From NCBI GenBank assembly GCA_027038805.1, contig JALWGO010000018.1, positions 1 to 5,619 of the forward strand: a DNA stretch of 5,619 nucleotides. Direction: 5' to 3'. Shown here in pieces: positions 1 through 5,052 of the stretch. Below the pieces are notes generated by a model. It saw nothing but the letters and a program-made list of their open reading frames with translations. It was not told the origin of the DNA and searched no databases. Position 1 is the first letter of the stretch. Every line of letters begins with the position of its first letter. This stretch comes from Thermoprotei archaeon. GTDB taxonomy: Archaea; Thermoproteota; Thermoprotei_A; Sulfolobales; WANQ01. The translations under genes were made by a program, and so were the position numbers.

Positions 1-163
1 CTTTCCTCATCTCACTAGTAGGATAGAGTGTGTTAGGCGTTTATGGGTTGAATGAACTTTGCTCATGGTGGAAACTCCTTGAAATCTATGTGGCTGATAA
101 TACTAGTTGTAGAAGAAGGTAATACCGCGGACCATATACTATACATTCATTGGGCTTGAGAAG
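1..163. other. Non-coding or unassigned stretch downstream of PCNA
   Basis: I see no convincing protein gene, tRNA or rRNA here. The minus strand holds two very short reading frames, 146-63 (27 codons) and 66-7 (19 codons), chained by an ATGA overlap. A further ATG at 10-8 overlaps the second stop in the same way and runs out of the window, so it could be the start of a downstream gene beginning MRK. The second mini-frame has an AAGGAG sequence (80-75) 8 nt before its ATG. Both peptides are short, Ser/Thr-rich or basic, and resemble no family I know, so they are not called as genes. Pyrimidine-rich patches on the minus strand just after the RNA-like island (about 168-158) could help end transcription from PCNA. 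Confidence 0.4.
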
Positions 164-237
164 AATAGTCAGCTGTCCTGGCCCTCCCCATACCCTAGCT
201 GGCGTCGGTGGAGCCAGGAGTGTTCATCACGCCTATT
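164..237 (-). ncRNA. Candidate box C/D-type (K-turn) small RNA
   Basis: Read on the minus strand, this segment contains GTGATGA (230-224), matching box C RUGAUGA, and CTGA (172-169), matching box D, 51 nt apart. The outer flanks AATAG (237-233) and CTATT (168-164) are complementary. Directly inside the boxes, TCCTGGC (219-213) pairs perfectly with GCCAGGA (182-176). The stretch 171-233 is about 65% GC by hand count, far richer than the DNA around it, which in hyperthermophiles is a mark of structured RNA. It starts 9 nt after the PCNA stop, a position common for archaeal C/D sRNAs processed from 3' UTRs. If it guides 2'-O-methylation, the segment before box D would target RNA containing CUGUCCUGGCC. 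Against a standard guide: no good C'/D' pair is visible, the spacing is long, and two bases (GC) lie unpaired between the outer stem and box C. It may be a non-guide L7Ae-binding RNA or a chance match. Confidence 0.35.
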
Positions 238-245
238 ATTATAAG

Positions 246-1016
246 CTAGGATTTAGGTGCGAGCAAGTATATTACCCTGCCCTCACCGGGTAGGTTGAAT
301 TGTAGCCGGATAGGCATTTGAGACGAGAATTCAAGTTGAATTGTATCGGCTATCTTTGTTAATGCTACAACATGTTTCAAGTACTCTATACTATAGGAGG
401 ACTTACTAGCCTCCTTCACCTCTAATTCAATGAGCGCTGGCGAACCAGTCCTTATCTTCGTCTCCGTAAACCCCGTACCCTTACCACGGAGTATGAGTTC
501 CTCCTCGCTTGGCGCCTCTATTTCAAGAGTATCTCCAACCGTCTCGGCATCCTTTAACGCGTTCTTCAGTGTATCAGCTATTAATAGTGCTCGCGCATTA
601 AACTCCATTACTGCCTCCGGTATTTCCGGCTCCGAAACCTCTATGTTCTTAAACGTATATTTCTTTACGGCAGAGCTAGTAATAGTTAATATTATGTTGT
701 CATCAGTTATATCTATGTCTAGTTTCTCTCCTTTCTTAGCCCTCTTAATAACCTTAAACATATTAGCAATACTTATTCCCCCAACAACTTCCCCTCCATC
801 GGCTTCCACCTCGTATTCTATAAAGGATGTAGAGGGTAAGTGGATCTCAATTAAAGCTATATGCGCGGGATCAATAGCCTTTATCCTAACCTCATCCTGG
901 CTAACATGCATTGCCACTTCATCAACTATCTTGGCTAGTGACTCCATGATCGTGCGGAAAGCCTTTGCATCAGGATAGGCTATGTGAGCCTTCACTACTA
1001 GTTCCACCTCTCCCAT
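246..1016 (-). CDS. pcn: DNA polymerase sliding clamp (PCNA)
   Basis: This is the ring-shaped processivity factor that encircles DNA and tethers replicative polymerase, FEN1, DNA ligase and other PIP-box proteins. The 256-aa length is near the family norm (about 245-255). Recognisable landmarks are YPDAKAFRTIMESL (14-27), IDPAHIALIEIHLP (48-61, the counterpart of the MDPSHVALV segment), the basic KVIKRAKKGEKL stretch on the DNA-facing side (88-99), an interdomain connecting loop near 118-136, SYSIEYLKHV (207-216), and the C-terminal MPIRLQFNLPGEGRVIYLLAP (234-254) that forms the PIP-box pocket. The start is about 8 residues longer than typical clamps, but no alternative ATG exists before residue 24 and AGGTGAT lies 9 nt upstream. 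It is separated from the radical SAM operon by 110 nt with TATA-like boxes, so it is probably transcribed on its own. Crenarchaea often carry several PCNA paralogues forming heterotrimers; which subunit this is, or whether it is a homotrimer, cannot be told from this window. Confidence 0.97.
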   Translation of the reverse strand: MGEVELVVKAHIAYPDAKAFRTIMESLAKIVDEVAMHVSQDEVRIKAIDPAHIALIEIHLPSTSFIEYEVEADGGEVVGGISIANMFKVIKRAKKGEKLDIDITDDNIILTITSSAVKKYTFKNIEVSEPEIPEAVMEFNARALLIADTLKNALKDAETVGDTLEIEAPSEEELILRGKGTGFTETKIRTGSPALIELEVKEASKSSYSIEYLKHVVALTKIADTIQLEFSSQMPIRLQFNLPGEGRVIYLLAPKS

Positions 1017-1025
1017 AACTAAAGA

Positions 1026-1032
1026 ATCACCT
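1026..1032 (-). promoter_or_regulatory. Shine-Dalgarno-like AGGTGAT before PCNA
   Basis: AGGTGAT on the minus strand matches the complement of the archaeal 16S 3' end (ATCACCT) and lies 9 nt before the PCNA ATG, supporting that start. It can only act if transcription begins upstream of it, which conflicts with the nearer TATA box at 1038-1045 and favours the more distal box at 1071-1076. Confidence 0.5.
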
Positions 1033-1037
1033 ACTAT

Positions 1038-1045
1038 GATATAAG
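1038..1045 (-). promoter_or_regulatory. TATA box candidate for PCNA (proximal)
   Basis: CTTATATC on the minus strand is preceded by a purine/A-rich BRE-like stretch (GAAGAATAAT). Its centre is about 26 nt from the PCNA ATG, so the transcript would start at or within a few bases of the start codon (leaderless). Confidence 0.4.
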
Positions 1046-1070
1046 ATTATTCTTCCATCCCATCCAGCGC

Positions 1071-1076
1071 TAAAAA
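1071..1076 (-). promoter_or_regulatory. TATA box candidate for PCNA (distal)
   Basis: TTTTTA on the minus strand, about 57 nt before the ATG, would place the transcription start near 1047. That gives a leader of about 30 nt that contains the AGGTGAT ribosome-binding sequence. It lacks an obvious BRE, so it is a weaker TATA candidate but the one compatible with Shine-Dalgarno initiation. Confidence 0.25.
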
Positions 1077-1091
1077 CCAGGTAATCATGTT

Positions 1092-1125
1092 AGGAGAAAG
1101 GGGAGGGAGGGGGAAGCGGGAAAAG
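1092..1125 (-). terminator. Pyrimidine-tract terminator candidate after the radical SAM operon
   Basis: The coding strand of the operon reads almost pure C/T for 34 nt, starting 1 nt after the TAG of the SPASM gene and interrupted only by one G (the C at 1117 on the plus strand). It contains short T runs (TTTT, TTT). Archaeal termination often uses T-rich or pyrimidine-rich tracts just past the stop without a hairpin, and no stem precedes this one. The tract is C-rich rather than T-rich, so a purely T-tract mechanism is not assured. The opposite strand holds a G-quadruplex motif at 1100-1120. Confidence 0.4.
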
Positions 1126-1126
1126 T

Positions 1127-2668
1127 CTAACGGGTTGCTGTTGGAACGCTTACCTCCTCTTTCACTATCTTTGTTGGCGTCTCCTTCATTTTCTCTACTA
1201 GCTCGTCCCAGTACTTCTTGTTAAGTATGCAGCCGGGATCCGGTGCCATGGGGTCTCCAAAGTATCCGTAGGCCCTTGCTCTACATCCACCGCATATGTT
1301 CTTGTAGGGGCATTTTGCACAGTATCCTTTCAGTTTACTTCTATCTCTTAATAGCTTGAGTAATGGTGCGTTCTCCCATATGTCCCAGAAGTCTTTTTCA
1401 CGTATGTTTCCTACTGGTATTGGCAGGAACACGCATGGTATTACCGTTCCATCAGGTTGTAGTCCAGCATATATTCTCCCAGCACCACAGCCGCCCACGA
1501 ATTCTGCTACCGCCTTAACCACTGGGTCTCCTCCCACATAGAAGTGAGTTGGGGCTACGTCTTTTCCACCGCTCAGCTGTAGTGATACTCTACCGTACTG
1601 GGGGGCTGTGCTGACTATCTCCATTTTCCTCTTACTCATCTCCTTGTATATTGTTCTAAGGAATTCTTCTCTTTCAACTGGGTCTAGGTCTAGCCATAGG
1701 TTCTCCTTCCCTCTACCCACTGGGACGAAGTTGAAGAATACTACCCTCTTAACGCCAATGGATTCCGCTAGGTCTAATAGGTCTTCAACCTCGTTTATAT
1801 TAGCCTTAGTAATGGTTACAGCCATCGCATGGTTTAACCCTAGCTTTACAGCGTTCTCGAGAGCCTTTACAGCTCTCTCCCACGCACCCGGTACTCCTCT
1901 AAACCAGTCGTGTTTCCTCGGGTTAGCACTATCAACTGATACCTCAACATATCTTAGTCCAAGCTTCTTAGCCTTCTCTAGATTCTCTATATCCGCAAAC
2001 ATCCATCCATTTGTTGCCACAGCAGCATACATTCCCCTCTTAGCTATCTCGTGCACTATTGTATAGAAGTGCGGATGTATTGTTGGTTCCCCACCACTTA
2101 GCGCTATAGCTGCTACACCCGCTCTATCCAGCTGGTCGACCACCTTCATTTTCTCCTCGAGGGTAAGCTCATTGGGTAATGGTTTATCGGCTCTCTGGTA
2201 GCAGTGCTTGCATCTGAGATTGCACATATTGGTGAAGTTCCATACTATTAGGAAGGGTGCTGGTAGCTGCTGTGGTACTGTTACTCCATAGAGTCCCAGC
2301 CCCTTTAATACGAGTGTTATACCTCTCCTTAGCGCTGGGTCTTTTAATGCTTCTACTACTTCTTCTTCCTTGCCTTTAAGGAGTTTAACGCCTAGGCTAA
2401 TTATATTGTTTACTATGAAGCTTATGAACCTCGCTTTCACCGGACATGAGGTTACGTATTCTCCAGCATAGGATGAGAGTGCATGGTATACTATTGGCGC
2501 TTTTATCTTCCTTCCATCGTACTTGCATTCTACTTCGTCTACTGCTGCTCTAAGGAACCTTCTTGTTAATGGGTTATCGAATAACAGTCTTAGCCCCGCT
2601 AATAGGGCTCCCATTCCACCTCTTTCTTTTCCATTATTTTTATTTAAATCGGGTTCTATGCTTGCCAT
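1127..2668 (-). CDS. SPASM-domain radical SAM protein with long N-terminal extension
   Basis: This is an S-adenosylmethionine radical enzyme, probably a peptide, protein or tetrapyrrole maturase; the substrate is unknown. The radical SAM core starts near residue 137. Its cluster motif is C149-x3-C153-x2-C156 (CNLRCKHC), with SAM-binding SGGEP at 191-195. The C-terminal SPASM/twitch region has Cys at 394, 412, 450, 453, 459, 462 and 480, spaced as expected for two auxiliary [4Fe-4S] clusters. The end segment CGGCRARAYGYFGDP (459-473) followed by DPGC resembles AhbC/AhbD/NirJ heme-pathway enzymes and related maturases such as tungsten-enzyme and PqqE-like proteins. At 513 aa it is longer than the usual 350-400 because about 135 residues, including C48 and C75, precede the core. 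The ATG has TGAGGTG 8 nt upstream and follows the stop of the B12-radical SAM gene by one base, so the two are translationally coupled. An AhbD-like role is possible, but no heme-pathway gene is in view. Confidence 0.9.
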   Translation of the reverse strand: MASIEPDLNKNNGKERGGMGALLAGLRLLFDNPLTRRFLRAAVDEVECKYDGRKIKAPIVYHALSSYAGEYVTSCPVKARFISFIVNNIISLGVKLLKGKEEEVVEALKDPALRRGITLVLKGLGLYGVTVPQQLPAPFLIVWNFTNMCNLRCKHCYQRADKPLPNELTLEEKMKVVDQLDRAGVAAIALSGGEPTIHPHFYTIVHEIAKRGMYAAVATNGWMFADIENLEKAKKLGLRYVEVSVDSANPRKHDWFRGVPGAWERAVKALENAVKLGLNHAMAVTITKANINEVEDLLDLAESIGVKRVVFFNFVPVGRGKENLWLDLDPVEREEFLRTIYKEMSKRKMEIVSTAPQYGRVSLQLSGGKDVAPTHFYVGGDPVVKAVAEFVGGCGAGRIYAGLQPDGTVIPCVFLPIPVGNIREKDFWDIWENAPLLKLLRDRSKLKGYCAKCPYKNICGGCRARAYGYFGDPMAPDPGCILNKKYWDELVEKMKETPTKIVKEEVSVPTATR

Positions 2669-2669
2669 T

Positions 2670-4097
2670 TTATCTCCACCTCAAGGGGTGTACTATGACT
2701 TCTTTAAGCATGTTAAAGGCTTCTTTGACTAACACGCCGGCTAGGTCTTTGAGCCTGCCGGCTCTTAGTTCTCTCATAATAAAAGCTGATCTCAAGTAGA
2801 ACTTTCTATAAGCATACTTTATCATCTTGCCGAGTTGATCACGTGTAAAGTAGAAGCCCCTCATAACGGGCCTAACAGTTGTGTAGTGCTCCCAGTTCCA
2901 ATCCTCTATCAAGTTATGCTTCAACGCGAACTCATATAATGGCGTACCGGGATAGGGGGTTAGTGCAGTGAACTGCGCGTAGTTGGGATCAAGCTTTATT
3001 GCTAGTTCAACAGTTCTCTTCATATCATCGATAGTCTCCCATGGGAAGCCTAATATGAAGGATCCGGTAGCAAAGCCGTTAAGCTCTTTTATCCATCCGA
3101 ATACTCTCTTGGCTTGCTCAACTGTTATCTTCTTACCTATACGGTTTAATGTTTCCTGACTAGCTGATTCTACTCCAAAGTATAGTGCAACGCACCCGTT
3201 ATCGTATAGGTATTTGAGTATTTCCTTGTTCACATGGTCTACACGAGATCCGCAAGCGAAGTTTATGTCTAGTCCACGTTCTTTTATTCCTTCGACGAAG
3301 CCGTATATGAACTTTCTATTAACGGTTAACTCGTCGTCAGCGAAGACTATTTGTTTAGCATTATATTTTTCTACAAGGTATTCAACTTCTTTTACAACAC
3401 TCTCAGCTGAGCGGAAACGAATTCTACGACCCCAGAAGTAGCTGGTAATACAGTACATGCAGCCATAGGGGCATCCTCTACTGGCTAGCACGTGTGCTAT
3501 TCTTATAGGCTTGCCGAACAAGGTATACTTCTCCATTGGTAACAAGTGTCTCGCAGGCCATGGTAGTTTGTCGAGGTTTTCTAGGAAGGGTCTTAGAGGT
3601 GTTACAACAACTTTTCCCTCCCGCTTGTCTTTAAAGGCTATACCCTTAATGTTTACTAGGACATCCCGGTCTAGTCCGTGTTCTTCTATAGCGTTTACTA
3701 GTTCGAGTGTTGTGAACTCTCCCTCACCACGTACAACGACGTCAATGTTATTGTTTAATGCTTCATTATACATGAATGTTGGATGCGGGCCACCAGCTAT
3801 CACTATAATGTCTTCTCCGAGCTCTTCTTTCACTAGTTTAGCAGCCTTGTAGCCCTTCGGTGTTGTCGGCGTTAACATTGAGATTCCTACTATGTCGGGT
3901 TTCCATGACTTTACTTCTCGGATCCATTCATCAGTTCTCATTCGGAGTGTTGGCGTATCAATGATCTTGACTTTATGTCCACTGTTCTCCAGCATAGCGG
4001 CTATATATGCTAGGCCCAGGGGTGGGGCATTCATGCCTGTGATACGGTAGATCTCCAGGTTATGGATATCTGGGGGAAGCGTTAAGAGGACTCTCAC
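2670..4097 (-). CDS. B12-binding-domain radical SAM protein
   Basis: This is a class B-type (BchE/HpnP-like) radical SAM enzyme: a cobalamin-binding Rossmann domain followed by a radical SAM barrel. Such proteins catalyse methylations or other C-H chemistry on tetrapyrroles, lipids, proteins or antibiotics. Residues 1-135 form the B12 fold: RVLLTLPP, PPLGLAYIAAMLE (25-37), KPDIVGISMLTPT (66-78) and AGGPHPTF (101-108). The canonical DxHxxG cobalamin ligand is not present. A DIHNLE at 10-15 sits in the first loop, but whether H12 binds cobalt is open. The [4Fe-4S] motif is C209-x3-C213-x2-C216 (ASRGCPYGCMYC). FADDELTVN (252-260), GVES (308-311) and FILGFPWET (347-355) are typical barrel strands. 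The C-terminal tail of about 80 residues is helical and basic. Length 475 aa is normal for the class. The start is GTG (4097-4095) with AGGTGA 6 nt upstream. It is the first gene of a two-gene operon with the SPASM protein. Archaeal lipid-modifying radical SAM enzymes are one possible kinship among several; the substrate is unassigned. Confidence 0.92.
   Translation of the reverse strand: MRVLLTLPPDIHNLEIYRITGMNAPPLGLAYIAAMLENSGHKVKIIDTPTLRMRTDEWIREVKSWKPDIVGISMLTPTTPKGYKAAKLVKEELGEDIIVIAGGPHPTFMYNEALNNNIDVVVRGEGEFTTLELVNAIEEHGLDRDVLVNIKGIAFKDKREGKVVVTPLRPFLENLDKLPWPARHLLPMEKYTLFGKPIRIAHVLASRGCPYGCMYCITSYFWGRRIRFRSAESVVKEVEYLVEKYNAKQIVFADDELTVNRKFIYGFVEGIKERGLDINFACGSRVDHVNKEILKYLYDNGCVALYFGVESASQETLNRIGKKITVEQAKRVFGWIKELNGFATGSFILGFPWETIDDMKRTVELAIKLDPNYAQFTALTPYPGTPLYEFALKHNLIEDWNWEHYTTVRPVMRGFYFTRDQLGKMIKYAYRKFYLRSAFIMRELRAGRLKDLAGVLVKEAFNMLKEVIVHPLRWR
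2677..2683 (-). promoter_or_regulatory. Shine-Dalgarno inside the preceding gene
   Basis: TGAGGTG lies within the last codons of the B12-radical SAM gene, 8 nt before the ATG of the SPASM gene. It is a full match to the crenarchaeal anti-SD and fixes the start. With stop and start one base apart, it implies the second gene is translated from the same mRNA, probably by coupled ribosomes. Confidence 0.75.
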
Positions 4098-4103
4098 TGT
4101 ACC

Positions 4104-4109
4104 TCACCT
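4104..4109 (-). promoter_or_regulatory. Shine-Dalgarno deciding a GTG start
   Basis: AGGTGA (inside AAGGTGAGGT, 4110-4101) lies 6 nt before the GTG of the B12-radical SAM gene. The encoded MRVLLTLPP is exactly where the first beta-strand of the B12 domain should begin, so the GTG start is well supported. A second, overlapping GAGGT is only 3 nt from the GTG and is less likely to be used. Confidence 0.7.
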
Positions 4110-4140
4110 TATTCCTAGAATAGAATAACGTATTGGTTAA

Positions 4141-4148
4141 GAATAAAG
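4141..4148 (-). promoter_or_regulatory. TATA box candidate for the radical SAM operon
   Basis: CTTTATTC on the minus strand has its centre about 47 nt before the GTG start. Transcription would begin about 20 nt upstream of the gene, which leaves the AGGTGA ribosome-binding site in the leader. The match to the TATA consensus is moderate. Confidence 0.3.
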
Positions 4149-4221
4149 TAGTCTGTAGATCGCTGATGTAGGCGGCTGAAGGTGTTTTGTAGATTAACTG
4201 GGATGGAGTATGAGGTGTTTC

Positions 4222-4231
4222 TTTAAAAACC
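4222..4231 (-). promoter_or_regulatory. Second TATA-like box upstream of the operon
   Basis: GTTTTTAAAG on the minus strand, just past the stop of the 214-aa gene, is the best TATA-like string in this gap. It would start transcription near 4200 and give the operon a leader of about 100 nt. The T-run could equally serve as a termination tract for the upstream gene. I see no B12-responsive riboswitch features in the 138-nt gap. Confidence 0.25.
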
Positions 4232-4235
4232 GGGT

Positions 4236-4880
4236 TTACTTGTGTATTTTTCTGAGAATCGGTGAGAGCTTCAGTAATTTGTTTTTATCATCTGGTTTTA
4301 GTGGGAGCGCTACTCCTAGTATCTCGTCTCCTAAGCTTAATGCTTTAAGTACTTTTTCGTATAGTTCGTGAACACTAGCTCTGCCCCATATGATGTCTAG
4401 TATTGAATCTAGTAGGCTGTCAGCAACTCTTCTATTCATAGCATATAGTAGGCTTAGTAGTCTAATAACATTGATCCTAATACCAGCATTACCTATCTTA
4501 CCATCTATATAGAGGTATAATGCATGGGAATGAGGGGTCTTTATGCAATCGGAACCGATTCTATGGCAGTCAATTGCATCTAAGGGTACACAGCTACGCT
4601 TAATATGTGATGTAGCCTCTTTCCTATATATTGATATAATGTCGAAGCGTGCCTTAAGGTACCTATATACTTCAACTCTTATTTCTCCTCCCTCTTCAAA
4701 GTAACGCCAAAACTTTCGCACCTGGTATTCATTATAGCCTAGGCATCTAAGTAGAGGCGATATAACTACCGGTGGATCATAGCAGCGTAGGTCTAGTTCA
4801 ATACACGTTGAAGAGGTTTTCTTAGCAGCCTTTATTATTGCCTCAGCTATTAATGGGGTTATCTTCATCCCTGTTTTCAC
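4236..4880 (-). CDS. Hypothetical Cys/His-rich protein
   Basis: I do not recognise this 214-aa protein. It has no signal peptide and no clear membrane segment. The N-terminal half is mixed helix/strand with Cys at 26, 33 and 46 and an aromatic, basic patch, VRKFWRYFEEGGEIRVEVYRY (54-74). The centre holds a dense possible metal-binding group: H93, C97, C105-H106, C112, H117 and H119, followed by LYLYIDGKIGNAGIRI (121-136). The C-terminal third (138-214) is mostly helical and ends in a lysine-rich tail. The start is GTG at 4880. A TATA box 28 nt upstream predicts a transcript beginning almost at this codon, so it is probably leaderless; an ATG four codons later (4868) is the alternative. It reads in the same direction as the radical SAM operon but is separated from it by 138 nt with its own promoter-like sequences, so co-transcription is uncertain. 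Codon use looks like that of its neighbours and the frame is intact. Confidence 0.75.
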   Translation of the reverse strand: MKTGMKITPLIAEAIIKAAKKTSSTCIELDLRCYDPPVVISPLLRCLGYNEYQVRKFWRYFEEGGEIRVEVYRYLKARFDIISIYRKEATSHIKRSCVPLDAIDCHRIGSDCIKTPHSHALYLYIDGKIGNAGIRINVIRLLSLLYAMNRRVADSLLDSILDIIWGRASVHELYEKVLKALSLGDEILGVALPLKPDDKNKLLKLSPILRKIHK

Positions 4881-4903
4881 GAGATAATATTACTGGTTAG
4901 AAG

Positions 4904-4912
4904 CAATATAAG
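4904..4912 (-). promoter_or_regulatory. TATA box candidate for the 214-aa gene
   Basis: CTTATATTG on the minus strand has its centre about 28 nt before the GTG at 4880. This predicts a transcription start within a couple of bases of that codon, which fits the lack of any Shine-Dalgarno before it. Confidence 0.45.
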
Positions 4913-4944
4913 AATTAGGCTCTGATTATCAAACTACCCTCTTT

Positions 4945-4960
4945 CTCTTATAAGTAAGAG
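4945..4960. repeat. Inverted repeat in the divergent promoter region
   Basis: CTCTTA-TAAG-TAAGAG is a perfect 6-bp inverted repeat with a 4-nt centre, located between the divergent 214-aa gene and lemA. It contains a TATA-like TTATAAG, so it may be an operator-like site or an extra core promoter. With only 6 bp per arm in AT-rich DNA, chance is a serious alternative. Confidence 0.3.
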
Positions 4961-5008
4961 TAAAAATGTATTATCTATAGACCGGAATATTTCACACCTA
5001 CTATACTG

Positions 5009-5015
5009 TTATATA
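5009..5015 (+). promoter_or_regulatory. TATA box candidate for lemA
   Basis: TTATATA is centred about 41 nt before the ATG at 5053. The predicted transcription start is near 5038, giving a leader of about 15 nt that includes GGTG at 5041-5044, which is 8 nt before the ATG. It also places the upstream in-frame TTG (5020) outside the transcript. Confidence 0.5.
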
Positions 5016-5052
5016 GGCGTTGTTTTACCTAGAGATAAGTGGTGTTATAACA

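Noticed and set aside
1..8. GAGGAAAG at the window edge on the minus strand, resembling the conserved GAGGAAAGUCC of RNase P RNA
   Set aside because: The 60 nt before it are AT-rich with no P1-P3-like stems, unlike hyperthermophile RNase P RNA, and the rest of the motif is outside the window.
171..235. Possible tRNA in the GC-rich island
   Set aside because: No T-loop (GGTTCRA) or cloverleaf spacing on either strand; the stem pattern is a single nested hairpin.
430..978. 182-codon open frame on the plus strand
   Set aside because: It lies entirely antisense to PCNA, is Ser-rich with no recognisable motif, and mirrors the codon structure of the real gene.
1608..2066. 152-codon open frame on the plus strand
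   Set aside because: It is antisense to the SPASM radical SAM core; its Ser/Thr/Leu-rich composition is typical of a shadow frame.
3511..3852. 113-codon open frame on the plus strand
   Set aside because: It is antisense to the B12-radical SAM gene, with no family resemblance or start signals.
4098..4235. Cobalamin riboswitch or C/D RNA upstream of the B12-radical SAM gene
   Set aside because: The gap is only 138 nt, with no B12-box-like sequence or long stems; TGATG and CTGA on the plus strand are too close (7 nt) for a C/D RNA. A TGTAGAT direct repeat (4154-4160, 4188-4194) is too short to be meaningful.
5020..5052. TTG start adding 11 residues to LemA
   Set aside because: The TATA box predicts transcription starting after it, and the ATG at 5053 has GGTG at proper spacing and begins the membrane helix at the family position.
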